Under the pieces are notes generated by a model. The model was given only the letters and a program-made list of their open reading frames with translations, made no database searches and was not told where the DNA came from. A stretch of DNA of 10,366 bases from Actinomycetota bacterium. GTDB taxonomy: Bacteria; Actinomycetota; Acidimicrobiia; IMCC26256; JACDBD01. The stretch's first letter is position 1, and each line of letters begins with the position of its first letter. Below are positions 7,205 through 10,366 of this stretch, one piece after another. The translations under genes were made by a program, and so were the position numbers. The stretch is taken from assembly GCA_013695115.1 (NCBI GenBank), contig JACDBD010000158.1, positions 1 through 10,366 on the forward strand, given 5' to 3'.

Positions 7205-9592
7205 ATGAGCATCCAGCCGACCGAGTTCGTGAGCCGTCCCCGCGACGACGAACGGACCACCCGCAAGCCCCTCGCCCTCTGGGACCGGGTCAAGTTCCTG
7301 CTCCTGCTCACCGGGCTGTTCTTCTTCTTCGTGTGGGCGCAGATGGCGGACAACCCGCTCCTGCCCTACTACGACGCGGTCAACGACACCTGGCGCTCGA
7401 AGCGCTGGATCTTCCTGCTCGGCGGCATCGAGCTCGCCCGCCAGCTCCACTACTTCGTCGCCGAACGCTGGGCCTGGTACCACCGGCTCTGGTCGGAGAA
7501 GATCTTCGGCGGCCTGAACCGGCGCGGCGATCGGATCAACCCGTGGACGCGGTACCGGCTCGCGCGGGTCGTCAAGCTGCTGATCTTCCTGGTCGTCCTG
7601 TCGCTCGTGCTCGGGACGCTCTTCGACGTCTCGCCCGCGCTGGCCATCTTCGAGCTCCCGAAGCGGATCTACGACGCGCTGCCGCTGATCTTCCAGCTGA
7701 TCTTCGGGTTCTTCTTCGTGATGATCCAGTTCATCGGGCTGTTCTGGTTCCTCTCGCGGGGCGGCATCGACGTGTACTACCCCGACGACGTACGGACCCG
7801 CTTCGCCGACGTGTGGGGCCAGGACGCGGTGGTCGAGAAGGTCAAGGAGAACATGATCTTCCTCGAGAACCCCGAGGCAATCGAAGACAAGGGCGGGTAC
7901 GTGCCCGGCGGCATCCTGCTGTGGGGCCCGCCGGGGACGGGCAAGACGCTCATGGCCGAAGCCGCCGCCGGGGAGACGGGCAAGCCCTACGTCTTCGTCG
8001 ACCCCGGCGCCTTCATCGCGATGTTCATGGGCGTCGGGCTGCTCAAGGTGAAAGGGCTCTTCCGGAAGCTGCGACGCCTGGCCCTGAAATACGGCGGCGT
8101 GATCGTGTTCTTCGACGAAGCCGACTCGCTCGGCAACCGCGGCGCCATGCAACCGGGGCCGTTCGGCGGGGCGGCGGGCGCGAGCCCGTGGTCGACCACC
8201 CCGGCGTGCAACGGGCTCTCGTACCTCTCCGAGGAGACGACTGCGACACTGCTGCGTGCCGGCCTCGCTCCGAGCGTGACCGACGAGCCGCCGCGTCGGA
8301 TCCGCGACCGGGTGTTCATGGGCGGCATGGCAGGTGGTGGCGGCGGCCAGGGCACCCTCCAGGCGTTGCTCAGCGAGCTCTCGGGGTTGAAGAAGCCTCG
8401 CGGCTTCATCAACCGCCACGTGCGGCGCGCCCTCGGCATGCGGCCCAAGCCGCCGCCGAAGTACCGCATCCTCGTGATGATGGCGACGAACATGCCCCAG
8501 GCGCTCGACGAGGCTTTGTTGCGGCCGGGCCGCATCGACCGCATCTACAAGGTCGGCTACCCCTCGAAGGTGGGACGGGTCCGCACCTACCACGGCTACT
8601 TCGACAAGGTCAGCCACGACCTCACCGACGACGACATCGAGAAGCTCGCCACCATCACGCCCTACGCCACCGGGGCCACGATCAAGGACCTCGTCAACGA
8701 GTCGCTCATCACCGCCATCCGCGACGGACGCGCCACGATCAGCTGGCGCGACGTGGTGAAGGCGAAGCAGCTCAAGGACCTCGGTCCGCCCGAGGACGTC
8801 GAGTATATCGAGCGCGAGCGCCACGCCACCGCGGTCCACGAGGCCTGCCACGCGGTGGCGGCCTACCGGGTGCGTCAGCACCTCGTGATCGACATCGCCA
8901 CCATCGAGAAGGGCGGCAACTACCTCGGGTTGGTCAGCTCCATCCCGCCCGAGGACCAGTTCACCCGGTGGCGCACCGAGTACGAGGCCGACGTGATGGT
9001 GAGCCTGGCGTCGCTCGTGGGCGAGAAGATGTTCTTCGACGGCGACAGCTCCTCGGGCGTGTCCGGCGACCTCGAGAGCGCGACCCAGATCGCCACCCTC
9101 ATGGAGGGCTACTGGGGCATGGGGTCGAGCGTCACCTCCCACGGCGTTACCCACCGGGTTGGCATCGGGGGCGGCGGCCGGCCGGGCGCACCCGACGAGA
9201 AGGAGAACGAGCTGCTCAAGTCCAACCTCGGTGAGCGCATCGAGGAGAAGCTCGGCGAGCTGCTCGAGCAGACCGAGCGGCTCATCGAGGACAACCGCTT
9301 CGAGGTGCTGGCGGTGGCACACGCACTCGAGACCACCAAGACGGTCACCGGCGACGACGTGAAGGCCATCATCGAGGGTGAGCAGGGGCCGCTCCTCGAC
9401 GGCCGCGAGTACCACACCAAGGAGTTCGCGGCCGAGGCCGAGGCGTACCACGAGCTCGTGGTCGCCGCCCACAAGGGCCACGCCAAGGTCGAGGTCCCGC
9501 TGCCCCAACTCAACGGCCACCGCCGGGGCGAACCCGAGCGCGAGCCCGTCCTCAACCCCCGCGACGACCGGGGCCCGGACGCGCCGTCTTAA
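7205..9592 (+). CDS. FtsH-like membrane-anchored AAA+ zinc metalloprotease, divergent
   Basis: A protein of 795 residues. The N-terminus has hydrophobic segments at about 30-46, 68-88, 122-140 and 158-184, which with the basic loop 89-121 suggest four helices, N-terminus inside. The AAA domain has Walker A GPPGTGKT (241-248), pore motif FMG (274-276), Walker B VIVFFDEAD (299-307), sensor ATN (427-429) and arginine fingers in RPGRIDR (440-446). The M41 peptidase domain has HEACH (545-549) and third zinc ligand D622 in SGDLESAT, then the helix ending typical of FtsH. It should use ATP to unfold and degrade membrane or cytosolic proteins. Oddities: no extracytoplasmic domain between the first helices, extra residues at about 313-373 and 396-420 in the AAA core, SGL (393-395) where FtsH has DGF, and Cys548 in the zinc motif. 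GAAGGA (7191-7196) is the ribosome site, inside the lipoprotein gene. A separate canonical FtsH probably exists elsewhere in the genome. Confidence 0.87.
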   Translation: MSIQPTEFVSRPRDDERTTRKPLALWDRVKFLLLLTGLFFFFVWAQMADNPLLPYYDAVNDTWRSKRWIFLLGGIELARQLHYFVAERWAWYHRLWSEKIFGGLNRRGDRINPWTRYRLARVVKLLIFLVVLSLVLGTLFDVSPALAIFELPKRIYDALPLIFQLIFGFFFVMIQFIGLFWFLSRGGIDVYYPDDVRTRFADVWGQDAVVEKVKENMIFLENPEAIEDKGGYVPGGILLWGPPGTGKTLMAEAAAGETGKPYVFVDPGAFIAMFMGVGLLKVKGLFRKLRRLALKYGGVIVFFDEADSLGNRGAMQPGPFGGAAGASPWSTTPACNGLSYLSEETTATLLRAGLAPSVTDEPPRRIRDRVFMGGMAGGGGGQGTLQALLSELSGLKKPRGFINRHVRRALGMRPKPPPKYRILVMMATNMPQALDEALLRPGRIDRIYKVGYPSKVGRVRTYHGYFDKVSHDLTDDDIEKLATITPYATGATIKDLVNESLITAIRDGRATISWRDVVKAKQLKDLGPPEDVEYIERERHATAVHEACHAVAAYRVRQHLVIDIATIEKGGNYLGLVSSIPPEDQFTRWRTEYEADVMVSLASLVGEKMFFDGDSSSGVSGDLESATQIATLMEGYWGMGSSVTSHGVTHRVGIGGGGRPGAPDEKENELLKSNLGERIEEKLGELLEQTERLIEDNRFEVLAVAHALETTKTVTGDDVKAIIEGEQGPLLDGREYHTKEFAAEAEAYHELVVAAHKGHAKVEVPLPQLNGHRRGEPEREPVLNPRDDRGPDAPS

Positions 9593-9626
9593 CTAGCTCT
9601 CCGCTCAGGCCGCTCGGGCCCGGCTC

Positions 9627-9655
9627 GCTGCGGCGCAGGATACCTGCGCCGCGGT
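9627..9655. terminator. bidirectional hairpin between the protease and GNAT genes
   Basis: GCGGCGCAGG (9630-9639) and CCTGCGCCGC (9643-9652) are perfect complements around a three-base ATA loop. The stem can grow by three pairs (two of them wobble) to 9627-9655. It lies in the 71-base gap between two converging genes, where a terminator serving both is expected. No T-run flanks it on either side. Its core GGATACC recurs in a second hairpin beyond the GNAT gene. Confidence 0.7.
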
Positions 9656-9663
9656 CGCTCGCC

Positions 9664-10158
9664 TTAGAGCATCCGCTGCATCAGGAGCACGTCCAGCCAC
9701 TTCCCGAGCTTGCGGCCGACCTCGCGCTCGGTGCCGACGATCTCAAACCCGCACGCCTCGTGCAGCGCGATCGAGGCGGCGTGCCCGCCCACGATGCGGG
9801 CGACGACGGAGTGGAACCCCTGGGCCGCGCCCAGGCGCAGCAACTCGTCGAGCACGACCCGACCGAGCCCCTCGCCCCGGGCGTCCCGGCGCACGTAGAC
9901 CGAGTCCTCCACCGTCGGCTTGTAGGCGGGGCGGTCCCGGTACGGGGAGAGCGACCCGAACCCGAGGACGTCGCCGTCGTCACTGACGGCCACGACCGCG
10001 GGGTGCCCGCCCGAGTGCGCGTCGATCCATTCGACCTGCTCGTCGAGGGAGCGGGGCACGAGGTCGAACGTCACCGTCGACTCGGAGACCTCGAGGTTGT
10101 AGATGGCGCGGATCGCCTCGGCGTCGCGTCGCTCCACCAACCTCACCGTGACCGCCAT
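9664..10158 (-). CDS. GNAT N-acetyltransferase, phosphinothricin acetyltransferase-like
   Basis: A cytosolic protein of 164 residues with the full GNAT fold. The N-terminus VRLVERRDAEAIRAIYNLEV is typical of the phosphinothricin (PAT/Bar) branch. KPTVEDSVYVRRDARGEGLGRVVLDELL (80-107) holds the EDSVYV strand and the acetyl-CoA loop R94-G-E-G-L-G99, and HEACGFEIVGTEREVGRKLGKWLDVLLMQR ends the domain as expected. Family members acetylate small amines such as phosphinothricin or methionine derivatives; the substrate here is not known. I chose the ATG at 10158 because the family begins there. The frame stays open back to 10278, but that stretch is a repeat-like, low-complexity run. The ribosome site is weak: GAGG lies 14 bases upstream. 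The gene converges with the protease gene and diverges from the P-loop gene. Confidence 0.92.
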   Translation of the reverse strand: MAVTVRLVERRDAEAIRAIYNLEVSESTVTFDLVPRSLDEQVEWIDAHSGGHPAVVAVSDDGDVLGFGSLSPYRDRPAYKPTVEDSVYVRRDARGEGLGRVVLDELLRLGAAQGFHSVVARIVGGHAASIALHEACGFEIVGTEREVGRKLGKWLDVLLMQRML

Positions 10159-10173
10159 CTTGCTTTGTCGTTC

Positions 10174-10243
10174 CTCGCTCGGCGCCGGGGATACCCCGCC
10201 GCCGTCCTCCGGACCGCTCCGAGCGACGCTCGCTTCGCTCGCC
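10174..10243. repeat. REP-like palindromic element upstream of the GNAT gene
   Basis: The 129-base gap between the GNAT and P-loop gene starts contains CGGGG-ATA-CCCCG (10186-10198) and the inverted repeat CGAGCGA (10220-10226) / TCGCTCG (10235-10241). It begins with CTCGCTC and ends with TCGCTCGCC, words that also edge the hairpin at 9630-9652 on the other side of the GNAT gene. It looks like a degenerate repetitive palindrome. It may carry or disturb promoters of the two divergent genes. Confidence 0.4.
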
Positions 10244-10273
10244 ATTGGCGGCGGACGGTAGCGCGGCCGGTGC

Positions 10274-10283
10274 GACACTGGGG
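10274..10283 (+). promoter_or_regulatory. possible -10/leader motif of the P-loop gene
   Basis: GACACTGGGG here differs by one base from GATACTGGGG before the lipoprotein ATG (6503-6512). GACACT could be a weak -10 box for a near-leaderless transcript. Alternatively GGGG (10280-10283), four bases before the GTG at 10288, serves as a ribosome site. Confidence 0.3.
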
Positions 10284-10287
10284 ATGA

Positions 10288-10366
10288 GTGAGGATCGGTC
10301 CGCGTGTCGTCGTCGTCGGAACCTCCGGTGCGGGCAAGACCGCGCTGGCGGTCCGCCTGGCCCGCC
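10288..10366 (+). CDS. P-loop nucleotide-binding protein (5' end only)
   Basis: From a GTG at 10288 the frame reads MRIGPRVVVVGTSGAGKTAL and continues to the window edge. A beta strand of four valines runs into a Walker A motif GTSGAGKT, so this is a P-loop NTPase, most like small adenylate-kinase-type or AAA proteins of actinobacteria whose N-terminus is this strand and loop. An in-frame stop at 10285-10287 directly before the GTG fixes the start. The ATG at 10284 is in another frame and gives no recognisable protein. Only 26 residues are seen, so the exact family cannot be named. Confidence 0.75.
   Translation, partial: MRIGPRVVVVGTSGAGKTALAVRLAR

Noticed and set aside
7121..9520. A 799-codon open frame on the minus strand opposite the FtsH-like gene
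   Set aside because: The plus strand has clear AAA and M41 motifs. The antisense product is low-complexity and mirrors the GC-rich codons.
10159..10278. N-terminal extension of the GNAT protein
   Set aside because: The extra residues come from a palindromic repeat region, and the GNAT family begins at the ATG at 10158.

Overview
The window is about 10.4 kb of dense, very GC-rich bacterial chromosome with strongly G/C-ending codons, frequent GTG starts, short gaps and several overlapping or nearly overlapping genes. These traits, together with a DUF6328 membrane protein, an actinobacterial-style acetyl-CoA synthetase, an AbiEi-like/DUF559 fusion and a YajQ homologue beside tRNA-Tyr, point to a high-GC actinobacterium. 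A deep-branching class such as Acidimicrobiia is my guess, not something the sequence proves.

Left block (1-3781, all +): the 3' end of a DUF6328 membrane protein, then acetyl-CoA synthetase (acs). The acs stop codon overlaps by one base the GTG start of a small HAD-type phosphatase resembling the phosphatase half of polynucleotide kinase-phosphatase. Nine bases later a ten-helix EamA/DMT-type transporter begins. The last three genes look like one transcription unit.

Middle block (3782-6435): an HtpX-like membrane zinc protease (+) preceded by a possible ECF-sigma promoter that coincides with a perfect inverted repeat. It converges on a minus-strand gene fusing an AbiEi-like winged-helix region to a DUF559/Vsr-like nuclease domain. 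Next come yajQ (-) and, divergently, tRNA-Tyr(GTA) (+), followed by a strong GC hairpin.

Right block (6436-10366): a small lipoprotein gene (+) sits one base upstream of a large membrane-anchored AAA+ protease (+) related to FtsH but unusual in several ways. It has a four-helix N-terminus without the usual extracytoplasmic domain, two insertions in the AAA core, and no DGF intersubunit-signalling motif. This pair is the most interesting item in the window. After a perfect 10-bp hairpin comes a minus-strand GNAT acetyltransferase of the phosphinothricin-acetyltransferase type. The window ends in the first codons of a P-loop nucleotide-binding protein (+).

Functionally, the HtpX-like and FtsH-like proteins suggest local clustering of membrane-protein quality control. 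The acs block is central carbon metabolism with accessory genes. There is no CRISPR array, insertion sequence, prophage or rRNA. No clearly undescribed multi-gene system is visible; the lipoprotein/FtsH-like pair is the nearest candidate.
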